Source: Blastochloris sp. (GTDB taxonomy: Bacteria; Verrucomicrobiota; Verrucomicrobiia; Methylacidiphilales; JAAUTS01). Taken from it: a DNA stretch of 51,778 nucleotides. The notes under the pieces are model-generated. The model had not been told where the DNA came from. It did not search any database and was given only the letters and a program-made list of their open reading frames with translations. The DNA is taken from contig JAAUTS010000002.1 of assembly GCA_012031345.1 (NCBI GenBank), positions 1-51,778 on the forward strand, in the 5' to 3' direction. Shown here in pieces: positions 19,050 through 29,628 of this stretch. The translations under genes and the position numbers were made by a program. Position 1 is the first letter of the stretch. Every line of letters starts with the position of its first letter.

Positions 19050-20746
19050 CTAACGGAGTTTCTTTGGATCCAGGAGGAGTCGTTCCTCCGGAAGCAGGTC
19101 GGGAGAGGCGGCTGCCCTGGTCTCATGAAGCGCAGCCAACTCACTTTGACCTGTCGCCCGCAGGATGAGTGCGTAGTAGAGAGCTTTCCGGGGATCTTGC
19201 CAAGTCTCTGCCGGTAGCCGGTTCAGCAATTCCAGGGCTTCCTTGTATTGTTGTTTACGGTAGAGGGCGAAAGCTGCGGTCACGCGGATGGTGGGATTTT
19301 CCGGGTGTTCCCGGAGGAGGGTTTGGGCCAGGGATTGGCAAAATCGGGGTCATGTTGCAGGAGCAGACCGTAGCTGGCGGTGTTGTTGCGAATGACGAGG
19401 TTGCCGGGATCCAGGGTCAGGGCGAGGCGGGCGAAGTGGTAAAGAGCCAAGGTGTCCTGTTTGCTTTCGGCTTGGCGAAGAAGGGTGAGGAGCAATTTTT
19501 TGTCAGGCTCGAGCCGGTCGCAGAATTCGGAGAGAAGTTTTTGTTTTTCAGCCGCGCTCCAATTCCATGGACGAATCAAGGCGGAGAGTCGGGGATAATC
19601 CCAGGGATTTTTGAGCAGGGCGTCGAGCATTCGATCCCAGTAGTAGGGCTCCAGAGAGGCGCGCAGGCTGGAACTTTCGTGAAGAGAGGCCTGACGCAGA
19701 AAGGCAAAACGCAGATGGTTGGCCTTTCCCCAATCGGCCTCGTTAAGTTTGCTCACCAGGCGGGGCCATAAGCCCAAATGTGACAACATCTCCGCTTCTG
19801 CCAGAAGAACGAGGGTGGAGCGGCGTGAGTCGGCGGGCAGGGTATCAAACCACGGCAGGGCAGAGGCCAGGAGATTGTGCTGCTTGAACCAGGCCAGGGC
19901 GGCGTAGATCTCGGAGGGGCGACGGCAGCGCGCGCTGAGTTCCTCAAACCAATCGGGAGGCAGGCTCAGGCCTTGGGCGAGCAGGGCGTTCCCGGCAAGC
20001 AAGAGGTCGGGGAGGCTGGCATCGGGAGCTTTTCTGAGATGCTGGATCGGGGCTGCGATGTCGGAGAAGTTTTTTTCGGCCAAAGCCAGGTGGATCAGGC
20101 TGCGGCTGGTGGCGAGAGGCAGGAGTTGTTGGGTCCAAAGTTGTTTGAGCAAATTGCGGCCTTCCTCTCTTTGGCTGGGATTTCTGGAAGCAAGCAGGAG
20201 GTTGGCCAGGCTGAGCTGAAGGTGGGGATCAGAGGGGTTTTGGGTCAGGAGTTGACGGTGCAGAGACAAAGCGAGTTCCGGTTGATTCCGGGCCAGAGCC
20301 GTGGCGGCTTGGAGTTGACCCAGTCGGAGGCGGTTGACTCCCGGTAAGGTTTCCGTGCGGGTCAGAATTTGTGCGGCTTGATCCACCTGATTGGTTTCGA
20401 GGAGGGAGCCGACCAGATCGAGCTGGAAATCGGGATGATCGGGGCGGTTTTGAGCGCGGAGAAGTTTCCAGTAAAGAGTTTCCTGCGGGTTGAGGCTTGA
20501 GCTGAGTTCCACCAGGAGGTTTAAACTGCGATCACCCTGTGGGTTGGCCTGCCAGGCCAGTTTGGCATAAAAAAGGGCTTCCTGGTCCTGACCTTGCTTC
20601 TGGTGTTGTCGGGCCAGATAAAGAAAACGCTCATGCCGGAGCAAGGGGTAGGCCAGATGGATCAGCAGGGCGATCAGAAGAAGAAAGAGCAGGGCGAGGA
20701 CAAGTTTTTGTCGTGTGAAAATAGGAGGTTGGGTGGGAAGGCTCAT
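19050..20746 (-). CDS. Membrane-anchored TPR-repeat protein (one frameshift)
   Basis: About 565 aa. One N-terminal membrane helix (residues about 15-32) is followed by repeated helical pairs that read as tetratricopeptide repeats, with alternating small and bulky residues such as EALFYAKLAWQANPQGD and LALSLHRQLLTQNPSDP. The frame breaks near 19340, just after DPDFAN, and continues as SLAQTLLREHPENPTIRVTAAFALYRK to the stop at 19050. This is probably a protein-interaction scaffold facing the periplasm. No more specific role can be read. ATG 20746 is chosen because the helix follows directly. Confidence 0.75.
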
Positions 20747-20858
20747 TTCTCTGCATTCGGTCTGGGGACAAATCGCGTTGTTTTCCTGCTTGCCGCTGGA
20801 AAGGGAATGATGAAGGATCAAGCTCTCAGGACAACCCTCAAACTGGAATTTTTAAATT

Positions 20859-21803
20859 ATGAGCAGCACCCACCAACTGGATCAATTGAAGAGCTACACC
20901 AAAGTCGTCGCCGACACGGGAGACTTTGAATCGATGAAGGCTTATGCCCCCCACGATGCCACCACCAATCCCTCGCTCATTTTAAAGGCGGTGCAAAAGG
21001 ACGAGTACAAGCCGCTGCTGCTCAAGGCAGTGAAAGATCGGGCCGGGGCTTCCACGGATGAGATCATTGATTATCTGTTGATTCTGTTCGGGCTCGAAAT
21101 TTTGAAAATTGTGCCCGGTCGCGTTTCGACCGAGACCGATGCCCGTCTTTCCTTTGATACGGCGGGAACCATCGCCAAGGCGCATACCTTGATTGATTTG
21201 TATGCGAAGCACGGGATCGCCAAGGAACGGATTTTGATCAAGATTGCCTCGACCTGGGAGGGGATCAAGGCGGCGGAGGTTTTGGAGAAGGAAGGGATCC
21301 GCTGCAACCTGACTCTTTTGTTTGCCATGCCCCAGGCGGTGGCTTGTGCGGAGGGCGGGATTCAATTGATCTCCCCGTTCGTGGGTCGGATCTACGACTG
21401 GTATAAGAAGAATGAAGCCAAGGAATACAGCGGGGCGGAGGACCCCGGTGTGAAATCGGTCCGGGCGATTTACAATTACTACAAGAAATTCGGTTACAAG
21501 ACCGAGGTGATGGGAGCGAGCTTCCGCAACATCGGCCAAATTCAGGAGTTGGCGGGCTGCGATTTGTTGACCATCAGCCCGAATCTTCTGCAGGAGTTGA
21601 AGGACAACACGGAGCCGCTGAGCCGCAAGTTAAGTCCCGAGAGCGCGCAGGCCAGTGACTTGACCAAGATTCATCTGGATGAAAAGACCTTCCGCCTGAT
21701 GCTCAACGATGATGCGATGGGCACGGAAAAGTTGTCCGAAGGGATTCGGCTCTTTGCCGCGGATGCGGTGAAGTTGGAGAAGTTGATCGAGCAGAATCGC
21801 TGA
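20859..21803 (+). CDS. tal: Transaldolase
   Basis: Pentose-phosphate-pathway enzyme transferring a dihydroxyacetone unit between sugar phosphates. The 314-aa length and the motifs [10 protein letters not shown] (33-42), [12 protein letters not shown] with the Schiff-base lysine K128, and ASFRNIGQI fit the TalB/class 1 type. The frame is intact. It stands alone, convergent with the DUF481 gene, and its start lies 112 bp from the divergent TPR gene. Confidence 0.96.
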   Translation: MSSTHQLDQLKSYTKVVADTGDFESMKAYAPHDATTNPSLILKAVQKDEYKPLLLKAVKDRAGASTDEIIDYLLILFGLEILKIVPGRVSTETDARLSFDTAGTIAKAHTLIDLYAKHGIAKERILIKIASTWEGIKAAEVLEKEGIRCNLTLLFAMPQAVACAEGGIQLISPFVGRIYDWYKKNEAKEYSGAEDPGVKSVRAIYNYYKKFGYKTEVMGASFRNIGQIQELAGCDLLTISPNLLQELKDNTEPLSRKLSPESAQASDLTKIHLDEKTFRLMLNDDAMGTEKLSEGIRLFAADAVKLEKLIEQNR

Positions 21804-21823
21804 GCTGACAGTTTCGCCGGGGT

Positions 21824-22705
21824 TTACTCAAACTTGTAAACCAGGGCGGAGATTAGTGAGACGTCGTTCTGCCGTGTGCCGGGCGCGGGCAGATGGTCGT
21901 AACGATGTTTGCCGAAGACGCGCAGGGACAGAGCGCTGTTGAGCTTGGTTTCGACTCCGAGTTCGTTGGTGACAATGGCGTCCTCCGTGTCCTGAAAGTT
22001 GAAGAGAAGTTCAGTGCTTTGGAAGAGGGTGGCGGACTGGGTGAGTTTGAATTCAAAGCGATCTCCGATGCGTCCCCGGGCGCTGTAGTCGATGCTGTCA
22101 TCCGTAAATTTTTCAGCCACGAAGGCAGGGCCGGCCTCGAGGGAGAGTTTGACCTGGTCGCTGTCGAAGAAGCGATAGCCGACGCCGGGACCCACGGTGG
22201 CACGGAATTCGAGGTCGGCCAATTGATCGCGTTCGAGAGAACTGCCGAGGAGCCAATACCATTTTTTATCAAATTGACGGCGATAATCGGCGGAGGCTTT
22301 CCCTTTTTCCGAAGTTTTTTCCCCTTCGTTTTCGCCCAGATCGGCGTTGAGAGCCAGGACGAGTTCGTCGAGATCGGTTTTACGGACAGCTTTGGCACTG
22401 AGGTTGACTTGATAGGCGTCGTTGTTGCCCCGGGATAAGCTGGCACCGAGACCGACCTCTGCCTTCCAGAGGCTGGCGGACTGGGGGCTGAGTCCGGCTT
22501 CCGGGCTGAGGTCTCCCTGGAGTGCGGCCTGGTAGCGACGTTGATAGTCCAGTGATTCCTGTTGGTGGCGGATGACTTGCTCGCGCAGTTGGGCGTTTTC
22601 TTTTTCCAGGTGGTGAATGTATTCGGCCTGGATTTGCTCCGAAGTGGCGGCGTGAAGGTATGAGGAAAGGAGGAGCAGAGGGAGTAGGCGTAGGAAGATA
22701 GGCAT
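21824..22705 (-). CDS. DUF481 (YdiY-like) outer-membrane protein
   Basis: A 293-aa protein with a signal peptide (MPIFLRLLPLLLLSSYLHAA), then a short coiled coil (IQAEYIHHLEKENAQLREQ). Amphipathic beta-strands alternate in the DUF481 style: KAEVGLGASLSRGNNDA, YWLLGSSLERDQ, GVGYRFFD. It ends in a phenylalanine-containing strand, SALVYKFE, as expected for a beta-barrel assembled by BAM. The longer start at 22756 is rejected in favour of the signal peptide. Confidence 0.8.
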   Translation of the reverse strand: MPIFLRLLPLLLLSSYLHAATSEQIQAEYIHHLEKENAQLREQVIRHQQESLDYQRRYQAALQGDLSPEAGLSPQSASLWKAEVGLGASLSRGNNDAYQVNLSAKAVRKTDLDELVLALNADLGENEGEKTSEKGKASADYRRQFDKKWYWLLGSSLERDQLADLEFRATVGPGVGYRFFDSDQVKLSLEAGPAFVAEKFTDDSIDYSARGRIGDRFEFKLTQSATLFQSTELLFNFQDTEDAIVTNELGVETKLNSALSLRVFGKHRYDHLPAPGTRQNDVSLISALVYKFE

Positions 22706-22817
22706 GGTGGTGGGATTTGGTTTGAATGAATATAGAGGAGTGAGGGAATGAGACAAGTTTACAGAGATCGTCGCATTTTCGTGCTGACTTCCAGCGGTGG
22801 TGTTTTAGGTTCCGGAC

Positions 22818-23398
22818 ATGATTTTAAATGACAGGCAGATTACGAAACTGGCCAAAGGTGGAATGATCAAGCCCTTTGTGCCGAGTTTGTTGAGGCAGTC
22901 GGAGGGGCGGGCGGTGTTGTCTTATGGATTGAGCAGCTATGGGTATGATCTGCGGCTTTCGGGCAAGGAATTCAAAATATTCCGTCACATTCCCGGCACG
23001 GTGGTGGATCCGAAGGCGTTCAGTCCGAAGAATCTGGAATTGGCGGAACGGCATGAGGATGAGAAGGGGATTTATTTTATTCTGCCCGGACGAAGTTACG
23101 GACTGGGAGTGGCGGTGGAGCAGTTGCATCTGCCGGATAATGTCAGTGCGATTTGTGTGGGAAAAGCACCTATGCGCGATGCGGGATCATCGCCAACGTG
23201 ACGCCGGCAGAGGCGGGCTGGCTGGGGCATCTGACGCTGGAATTTTCCAACAGCAGCGCGGCGGATTGTCGGGTTTATGCGGGCGAGGGTGTGGTGCAGA
23301 TGATTTTCTTCCAAGGTGAAACCTGCGCGACAAGTTATCGCGCCCGGTCCGGGAAATATCAAAAGCAGACGCATCGGATCACGTTGCCCAAGGTATAG
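22818..23398 (+). CDS. dcd: dCTP deaminase (one frameshift)
   Basis: Deaminates dCTP to dUTP for thymidylate synthesis. The N-terminal block [17 protein letters not shown] is diagnostic, as is SSYGYDLRL. The frame breaks at an AAAA run near 23163. With one A added it reads [19 protein letters not shown], then [10 protein letters not shown], with the catalytic Glu, and [11 protein letters not shown]. The repaired length is about 193 aa, normal for the family. Confidence 0.93.
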
Positions 23399-23450
23399 CG
23401 GTGTGGGTGGGGGGATGTTTTAACGCCTAGGGAAGGGAGTGAGGCAGGGT

Positions 23451-23898
23451 TCAGAGGAGGGGGAGGAGTTTCCATTGGGGAGGCTGGGATGCGGACAGGG
23501 TGAGGATGGCGCAGGAGGGTGGGGCGCCTTTGTTGGCTTTGCTGATGCAGCCGGGATTCAGAAAGCGTGTGTTGCGCAGGGTTTCGTCGCGTGGAACATG
23601 GGTGTGGCCGTGGAGGAGGAAGGGAGTGTTAGGCGGGGCTTGACGGGGAGGGATGTGAACGAGGTGGAAGAGATGTCCCGCTCTGCTCAGGCGCAGTTCC
23701 AAAGGCCAGGACTCATCGGAATCACAGTTTCCGCGCACGATGTGGGCGGTTGTCCAAGAAGAGGAGGGAGGTGAGGGTGGACGGGTCACAGACATCGCCC
23801 AAATGCCAGAACTCATCGCAGAAACCTAACTTGGTCAACACCAGATCCGGGAGCCGATCGTGGGTGTCGGAGAGAACCCCGATGCGATGAGGCTGCAT
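23451..23898 (-). CDS. YfcE/MJ0936-type metallophosphoesterase (one frameshift)
   Basis: A small phosphodiesterase of the YfcE type, about 148 aa. From the ATG at 23898 it has GVLSDTHDR and HLGDVCD. The frame breaks near 23755 and the other frame continues with HIVRGNCDSDE, LLHGHTHVPRD and NPGCISKA. The metal ligands D, H, N and H are all present once joined. It begins 7 bp after the DUF6580-like gene in the same direction and probably shares its transcript. Confidence 0.8.
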
Positions 23899-23905
23899 AG
23901 GGGAT

Positions 23906-24481
23906 TCAGTTCAAGGCGGTCTTGCTGGGAAAAAGGAAGGAGGCGGACTGGCGACGTGAGGCGGCGAATTCCATGGAGCCGACGAAGATTGCGGTGAAGA
24001 GGAGGTCGCTGAAGAGGGAGTTGCGCAAGAAAACCCAGGTCTGGGGCTGGTGAATGAGGTCGCCCACGGTCAGGGCCTGGAGCCAGCCGCTGAGGTTGGG
24101 GGCGTAGATGGGGTTGAGGACGAAGGCGATGGTGTTGGTGACCAGGTAAAAGAACACGGTGGAGAGCAGGCAGGAGCCGAAGATGGTGATGAGGGATTTT
24201 TGGGAGGAGACCCAGAGACCGAGCAGGCCCACGAGCAGGTAGCAGGAGCTGGTGGCGATGAGGTAGGGTTGGAAGAGGGCAACTCCGTAGTAGGAATTAA
24301 GGAGGAGGTCGGAGAAGATGAGAGCGAGGAGAGGCAGGGAGAAGGCCCAGCGACGTGGCAGATAAATAGCAGCGCAGAGACTGATGGCCATGAGGGGCGC
24401 GAAATTTTCAAGTCCGTCCACTTGAGGGGAGACAAGACGATAAGCCACGGCGATGAGAACCAATGCAATCCAAAGTATCAT
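23906..24481 (-). CDS. DUF6580-like integral membrane protein
   Basis: A 191-aa protein with about six membrane helices, starting MILWIALVLIAVAYRLV. The pattern ENFAPLMAISLCAAIYLPRRWAF followed by a LPLLALIFSDLLL helix resembles DUF6580, a family of uncharacterised small membrane proteins sometimes likened to ECF-type substrate-binding components. Transport function is inference. It is divergent from the leader of the ribosomal cluster. Confidence 0.65.
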   Translation of the reverse strand: MILWIALVLIAVAYRLVSPQVDGLENFAPLMAISLCAAIYLPRRWAFSLPLLALIFSDLLLNSYYGVALFQPYLIATSSCYLLVGLLGLWVSSQKSLITIFGSCLLSTVFFYLVTNTIAFVLNPIYAPNLSGWLQALTVGDLIHQPQTWVFLRNSLFSDLLFTAIFVGSMEFAASRRQSASFLFPSKTALN

Positions 24482-24586
24482 GTCTGGAAATTAGAAGGGG
24501 TGGGGGGAAAGGCAATCTTAAAGAAGGTTAAGATGCGGGTAGAAGAATGGGCAGCTTGATGAGGAAAAAAATAATAAAGAAATCCC

Positions 24587-24614
24587 TTGCATCTTTTGGC
24601 CAAACTCGTAGAAC
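24587..24614 (+). promoter_or_regulatory. Predicted promoter of the rpsL leader
   Basis: TTGCAT (24587-24592) is followed after 16 bp by TAGAAC (24609-24614). Each box matches the sigma-70 consensus at four of six positions. Transcription would start near 24621, just before the series of hairpins. It is the only plausible promoter that I see before rpsL. Confidence 0.45.
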
Positions 24615-24620
24615 TTTCAT

Positions 24621-24807
24621 TCCCTTTCTCTGAAAAGAGATGCTGAAGTGATTCAGCAATGCAAAGGCGTGTGACGGCCAAAGTCGCGAAAAAGCAGGAA
24701 ACTGCGGATTCCAGACCCTGTTCGTCCTCCATGCGACTGGTGCGGGATGCTGTCTTCGGACGGTATCCACAAAAGCACGCATGGCCCTTTCGCCAGGCGT
24801 GCTTTTT
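24621..24807 (+). ncRNA. Candidate structured leader RNA or sRNA upstream of rpsL
   Basis: About 187 bases fold into successive hairpins, several with stable tetraloops: 24627-24640 (5 bp, GAAA loop), 24641-24658 (7 bp, GTGA loop), 24670-24688 (6 bp with two wobbles), 24694-24705 (4 bp, GAAA loop), and 24745-24768 (10 bp with two wobbles, TTCG loop). A strong terminator follows at 24771-24807. A weaker CCAG/CTGG pairing (24711-24714 with 24737-24740) may enclose a domain. I recognise no known RNA family. In-frame translation through this segment is possible but gives a protein without character. It could be an attenuator of the whole ribosomal cluster or a separate small RNA. Confidence 0.6.
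24771..24807 (+). terminator. Strong intrinsic terminator before rpsL
   Basis: AAAAGCACGC (24771-24780) pairs with GCGTGCTTTT (24797-24806). Inside, after an A-G mismatch, TGGC pairs with GCCA around a CCTTTC loop. Five Ts follow. It lies 56 bases before the rpsL ATG, so transcripts must read through it or start after it. Confidence 0.8.
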
Positions 24808-24862
24808 GCATTTAGGGGAAATGAACGAACGAAAAATCGAGAATCAACGAAAGTTTTTTAAG

Positions 24863-25282
24863 ATGCCGACGATTAACCAGCTTGTCCGCAAGGGCAGAAC
24901 AGTGATCAAGAACAAGACCAAGGCGCCTGCCTTGGCCGATTGCCCGCAACGTCGTGGGGTGTGTGTTCAGGTCATGACCCGGACGCCGAAAAAGCCGAAC
25001 TCCGCTTTGCGTAAAGTGGCCAAGGTCCGCTTGACCAATGGGCAGGAAGTCATCGCCTATATCATGGGTGAAGGTCACAACCTCCAGGAGCATTCGATTG
25101 TGCTGGTGCGTGGGGGTCGTGTGAAGGATTTGCCTGGGGTGCGTTATCACATTGTGCGCGGAACCCTCGATTCCCTCGGAGCGGTTGGACCGAGCAACAC
25201 CAACAAGCTGAACCGTAATGTTTCCCGTAGTAAATACGGGGTCAAGAAGCCCAAGAAGGGTGACGCTGCGGCCAAGAAATAA
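24863..25282 (+). CDS. rpsL: 30S ribosomal protein S12
   Basis: The decoding-centre protein of the small subunit. [12 protein letters not shown] opens the protein at the ATG 24863. An upstream in-frame extension to 24659 covers the leader RNA and is rejected. [12 protein letters not shown] (41-52) carries the lysine where streptomycin-resistance changes occur in other bacteria, and [10 protein letters not shown] (87-96) the second. It is 139 aa because of a Lys-rich tail. First gene of the ribosomal super-cluster. Confidence 0.97.
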   Translation: MPTINQLVRKGRTVIKNKTKAPALADCPQRRGVCVQVMTRTPKKPNSALRKVAKVRLTNGQEVIAYIMGEGHNLQEHSIVLVRGGRVKDLPGVRYHIVRGTLDSLGAVGPSNTNKLNRNVSRSKYGVKKPKKGDAAAKK

Positions 25283-25334
25283 GCTGATAAGCTGAAAACT
25301 TTAAGAATTTTTTAACCCACAAACACATTTATAT

Positions 25335-25807
25335 ATGGCACGCAGACGTCAAGCAACCAAACGCACGATCCCGAATGATCCGGTCTTCGAAACGCCCATG
25401 GTGACCGCTCTGGTCAACACCGTGATGCGCGATGGCAAAAAGAACACCGCCCGCCGGATTGTTTACTCGGCCATCGACAAGGTGAACGAAGGCAAGAAGG
25501 AGGGGAATCCTCTGGAAATCCTCGAAAAAGCCATGGAAACGTGAAGCCTCGTCTTGAGGTTAAGTCCCGCCGGGTCGGCGGTGCCACTTATCAGGTTCCG
25601 ATGGAAGTGACTCCTGAGCGTCAATTGGCTCTGGCCGTCCGTTGGTTGGTGGGTTATGCCTCCGGTCGCAAAGGCACACCAATGCCCAAGGCGCTGGCCT
25701 TTGAAATCAAAGAAGCGGCGGCGGGGCAGGGTAATGCCATCAAGAAGCGCGACGACGTGCATCGTATGGCCCAAGCCAACAAGGCCTTTGCTCATTTGCG
25801 CTGGTAA
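25335..25807 (+). CDS. rpsG: 30S ribosomal protein S7 (one frameshift)
   Basis: S7 nucleates assembly of the 30S head and binds 16S r[13 protein letters not shown] and [14 protein letters not shown] are S7-like. The frame breaks at 25540 in an AAA run before CGTGAAG, and adding one A joins KAMEN to [20 protein letters not shown]. The repaired length is about 157 aa. No Shine-Dalgarno sequence is visible, only an AT-rich stretch before the ATG. Confidence 0.96.
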
Positions 25808-25845
25808 GACATTTTCAAAATTTAAACATTTACTGACTCATTATT

Positions 25846-27981
25846 ATGGCTTCACCCACACGAGCGTATTCCCTGGAAAGAACCCGAAACATCGGTATCT
25901 GCGCGCACATTGATGCGGGTAAGACGACCCTGACCGAGCGTATTTTGTTCTACACCGGAATGATCCATAAGATCGGCGAAGTGCATGAAGGCACAACCGT
26001 GACCGACTGGATGGAGCAGGAGCGTGAGCGCGGCATCACCATCACCTCGGCGGCGACCACCTGTTTCTGGCCGGTCAAAGTGGAGCCGGGTTTGGTCAAG
26101 ACCTTTGAAGGCACCAAAAATCGCGTCAACATCATTGACACTCCCGGCCACGTGGATTTCACGGCGGAAGTGGAGCGTTCTTTGCGTGTGTTGGATGGTG
26201 CGGTGGCGGTGTTTTGTGGTGTGGCCGGGGTTCAGCCCCAGTCGGAAACGGTCTGGCGTCAGGCCACCAAGTATAATGTTCCCCGTATTGCCTTCGTCAA
26301 CAAGATGGACCGCGTCGGCGCGGATTTCAACAAGGCGGTGGGCGAGATGCGCGAAAAGCTCAAGGCCAATGCCTGGCCTGTGTTGATCCCCTTGGGCAAG
26401 GAAGACACCTTGAAGGGTCAGATCGACATCGTGAACCAGAAGGTCATTGTTTATAAAGATGACGCCGCTTTTGGATCCTCTTATTCCGTCGAGGAAATTC
26501 CGGCGGAACTGAAGGACATGGCGGAGACGGCTCTGGAAGAATTGATCGGAGCGGTGGCGGATAAGGACGATGAAGTGGCCACGCTTTTCCTAGAAGAGAA
26601 AAAGCCCAGCACCTTGGAGCTCAAGCAAGCCATTCGCCGTTTGGTGATTTCCAATCAAATTGTGCCAGTAGTGGGAGGCTCCGCCTTCAAGAACAAGGGC
26701 GTTCAGGGATTGATCGATGCGGTCATTGATTATCTGCCCAGCCCGATCGACATTCCTCCGGCCCAAGGCCAGGACCCTGATTCTCCCGAAGTGAAAGTGG
26801 AAGCTCCTTCCAACGACGACCACAAGTTCTGCGGTCTGGCCTTCAAGCTCTGGTCGGATCCCTTTGTCGGTAAGTTGATTTTCTTCCGGGTCTATTCCGG
26901 CAAGCTCAGCAAGGGCGACACCATTTACAATCCCCGCACCAACAAGCGTGAGCGCGTCAGCCGCATCATCCAGATTCAGGCGGATAAGCGTGAAGAAGTG
27001 GAAACCGTGTTCGCGGGAGACATCGCCGCTACAGTGGGAATGAAAGACATCCGCACCGGGGACACCTTGGTGGACGAAAGCTTCTCCATTGTTTTGGAAC
27101 CGCCTTCCTTCCCCGAGCCTGTCATCAGCATGGCGATTGAACCGAAAACCAAGGGTGACCGTGAGAAACTCAGCGGTGGACTGGGTCGTTTGGCGGAAGA
27201 AGATCCCACCTTCATGGTTCAGACCAACGAAGAAACGGGGCAGACCATCATCAAGGGGATGGGAGAATTGCACTTGGAAATCATCTGCGACCGTCTCCGC
27301 CGCGAGTTCAACGTGGAAACCAACGCTGGTGCGCCTCAGATTGCGTATCGCGAAACCATTCTCAAGCAGGCGCAGGGAGAAGGTAAATTGATCAAGCAGT
27401 CCGGTGGACGTGGTCAATACGGTCACGTGATCCTGGAAGTCATCCCGCTGGAACGGGGCAAGGGCCGCGTGATTGAAAGCAAGGTTGTCGGCGGTAACAT
27501 TCCCAAGGAATACATTGGCCCCTCCAAGAAGGGTGTCGAAGAACAGCTCGGCAACGGGATCATCAACGGCAGTCAGGTCATCGACATTGAGGTCAACATT
27601 CTGGACGGTTCCTATCACGACGTTGACTCCAACGAACTCGCGTTCAAGTTGGCGGCTTCCTTTGCGTTGAAGGATGCACTGGCCAAAGCCCAATCCATTT
27701 TGCTCGAACCCATCATGAAGGTGGAAGTGATCACCCCCGAAGAATATCAAGGTGATATCCTTGGTGACGTGAACCGTCGCCGCGGCAAAATCAACAGCAT
27801 GGAAACCAAGAACGGCGGCTGCGTGTTGCAGGCGGACGTGCCCTTGGCGGAAATGTTCGGTTACGTCAATACCCTGCGTTCGCTTTCCCGCGGACGTGCG
27901 GCTTACTCGATGGAGCCCTCGCACTTTGAGCAGGTGCCCGCGCAAATCCTGGCTCAGATTTTGGAACAGAAGAAAGGTTAA
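25846..27981 (+). CDS. fusA: Elongation factor G
   Basis: The translocation GTPase, 711 aa. G1 AHIDAGKTT (20-28), G3 DTPGHVDF and G4 NKMDRVGAD are intact, and domains II to V follow with a normal C-terminus ([18 protein letters not shown]). The frame is complete, so it is one of the long genes that shows the region is otherwise well assembled. It is followed 4 bp later by rpsJ. Confidence 0.98.
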   Translation: MASPTRAYSLERTRNIGICAHIDAGKTTLTERILFYTGMIHKIGEVHEGTTVTDWMEQERERGITITSAATTCFWPVKVEPGLVKTFEGTKNRVNIIDTPGHVDFTAEVERSLRVLDGAVAVFCGVAGVQPQSETVWRQATKYNVPRIAFVNKMDRVGADFNKAVGEMREKLKANAWPVLIPLGKEDTLKGQIDIVNQKVIVYKDDAAFGSSYSVEEIPAELKDMAETALEELIGAVADKDDEVATLFLEEKKPSTLELKQAIRRLVISNQIVPVVGGSAFKNKGVQGLIDAVIDYLPSPIDIPPAQGQDPDSPEVKVEAPSNDDHKFCGLAFKLWSDPFVGKLIFFRVYSGKLSKGDTIYNPRTNKRERVSRIIQIQADKREEVETVFAGDIAATVGMKDIRTGDTLVDESFSIVLEPPSFPEPVISMAIEPKTKGDREKLSGGLGRLAEEDPTFMVQTNEETGQTIIKGMGELHLEIICDRLRREFNVETNAGAPQIAYRETILKQAQGEGKLIKQSGGRGQYGHVILEVIPLERGKGRVIESKVVGGNIPKEYIGPSKKGVEEQLGNGIINGSQVIDIEVNILDGSYHDVDSNELAFKLAASFALKDALAKAQSILLEPIMKVEVITPEEYQGDILGDVNRRRGKINSMETKNGGCVLQADVPLAEMFGYVNTLRSLSRGRAAYSMEPSHFEQVPAQILAQILEQKKG

Positions 27982-27985
27982 TCCT

Positions 27986-28293
27986 ATGGCTGGAACACGC
28001 ATACGTATCCGTTTGAAAGGTTTTGATTACCGCCTGATCGACAAGGCGGCGCACGAGATTGCCGAGACCGCAGTCCGCACCGGCTCCCGCGTCAGCGGCC
28101 CCGTGCCCCTGCCCAGCAAGATCGAGCGCTACACCGTGAACCGCTCGCCTCACGTGGACAAGAAGAGCATGGAACAGTTTGAAATCCGCACCCACAAGCG
28201 TCTTCTGGACATTGTGGAGCCTTCGGCCAAGACCGTGGACGAACTGAAAAAACTCAACCTCCCGGCCGGGTGGACATCACCATCAAGATTTGA
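27986..28293 (+). CDS. rpsJ: 30S ribosomal protein S10 (one frameshift)
   Basis: S10/NusE, part of the 30S head and of the antitermination complex. The ORF reads [29 protein letters not shown], and then [29 protein letters not shown] missing G near 28270 hides the ending VDITIKI and the TGA at 28291-28293. The repaired length is 102 aa. Confidence 0.95.
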
Positions 28294-28352
28294 GGAAAAA
28301 TTTCCCATTCCTGTTCTGAAAAGATCGGAAACAAGACAATACGGAGTTTGCT

Positions 28353-29000
28353 ATGAGCATTGGAATTTTAGGCAAGAAAGTCGGGATGACCCGGGTGTAT
28401 GACGACAAGGGCGCGGCCACAGCTGTGACCGTGATCGAAGCCAGCCCCAACATCGTGACCCAGATCAAAAAGGCGGCGGAGAAGGACGGCTACAACGCGG
28501 TGCAAATCGCGTTTGATGAGCAGCCTGAGCGCACGGTGAGCAAGCCTTTGGCGGGCCACTTTAAAAAGGCGGGCACCTCCCCCAAGCGGTTCCTGAAGGA
28601 ATTTGAATTTGCGGGTGAAGAACTCAACCTGGGTGATGCCGTCACCGTGACCCGCTTCGCCGTGGGTCAGATGGTGGATGTGATCGGCCTGTCCAAGGGC
28701 CGCGGCTTCCAAGGTGTGGTCAAGCGCCACAACTTCGGTGGTCAGCCGGAAACCCACGGTTCCATGATGCACCGCCGGGCGGGTGCCATCGGTTGCCGTA
28801 ACAAGCCCGGTCGTATTTTCAAGAACAAGCGTATGCCCGGTCACATGGGTCAGACCAAGGCCACCGTGCAGAATCTGCGCGTGGTGCAAGTGCGTGAGAG
28901 TGACAACCTGCTGGTCATCAAGGGAGCGATCCCCGGTGCCAACGGCAGCTATGTCATCGTTCGTCAGGCCGTCAAAGCCAAGAAGGAAGCTGCCAAATGA
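28353..29000 (+). CDS. rplC: 50S ribosomal protein L3
   Basis: A 215-aa L3, an early assembly protein near the peptidyl-transferase centre. It opens [20 protein letters not shown]. The conserved loop [22 protein letters not shown] contains the glutamine position methylated in E. coli, and the [13 protein letters not shown]-like block is present as [10 protein letters not shown]. The frame is intact. Its stop overlaps the rplD ATG (ATGA at 28997-29000). Confidence 0.97.
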   Translation: MSIGILGKKVGMTRVYDDKGAATAVTVIEASPNIVTQIKKAAEKDGYNAVQIAFDEQPERTVSKPLAGHFKKAGTSPKRFLKEFEFAGEELNLGDAVTVTRFAVGQMVDVIGLSKGRGFQGVVKRHNFGGQPETHGSMMHRRAGAIGCRNKPGRIFKNKRMPGHMGQTKATVQNLRVVQVRESDNLLVIKGAIPGANGSYVIVRQAVKAKKEAAK

Positions 29001-29609
29001 AACTCAAACCCCTCGATTTTAAAAGCGGCCGAACAGGCCTTGGACGTCAAGTTGATCGAAAACGGCAAGTCCACCCAGACGCTGCACGACGCTGTGGTCG
29101 GTTATCAGGCCAACCGTCGTGCCGGAACGCACCAGGTCAAAACCAAGGCCACCGTCGCGGCCTCCGGTAAAAAGCCCTGGCGCCAAAAAGGAACGGGTAA
29201 TGCCCGTGCCGGTTACGCTTCCTCGCCTGTCTGGACCGGGGGTGGTGTGGTCTTCGGGCCGCATCCCAGGGATTATTCTCATCGCCTTTCCAAAGGGGTC
29301 AAGCGTCGTGCTCTGACCAAGGCTCTGAGCGAAGCCGCCAAATCCGGACGTTTGCAATCCATTCCCGCGCTGGAGTTGAAGGATCACAAAAGCAAGCAGT
29401 TGTCCGAACTGATCAAGGCGAACAAGCTGGAAGGCAGCATCCTTTTCATCACCAAAGCGGTGGATAAGAATGCCCTGTTGGCCTCTCGCAACATGCCCAA
29501 GGTGGAAGTCATTGAAGCCGCCCTGGTCAATGCGGAACACATTTTAACCTATCGCCAAGTGATTTGGTCGGAAGATGCCTGTGAGGTTCTTTCCTCCCGT
29601 TTGAAATAA
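28997..29609 (+). CDS. rplD: 50S ribosomal protein L4 (one frameshift)
   Basis: L4 lines the exit tunnel, and in enterobacteria represses its own operon. The ATG at 28997 gives MKLKPLDFK. An extra A in an AAAA run near 29022 throws the frame, and removing it gives AAEQALDVKLIENGKST. The body then reads GYQANRRAGTHQVKTK, GKKPWRQKGTGNARAG and VVFGPHPRDYSH. The repaired length is about 203 aa. Confidence 0.95.
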
Positions 29610-29628
29610 GTCTGAACCGATACGAGCC

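Noticed and set aside
24621-24807. 6S RNA, SRP RNA or tmRNA identity for the leader
   Set aside because: The length suits 6S, but the large central bubble and end pairing are not seen. The SRP GGAA hairpin and the tmRNA tag frame are missing.
24659-24862. In-frame N-terminal extension of rpsL by 68 codons
   Set aside because: It runs through the stem-loops and the terminator and has no protein character. S12 starts at [11 protein letters not shown].
26590-28002. A 470-codon open frame on the minus strand over fusA
   Set aside because: It is a shadow of the highly biased fusA codons. The EF-G frame is complete on the plus strand.
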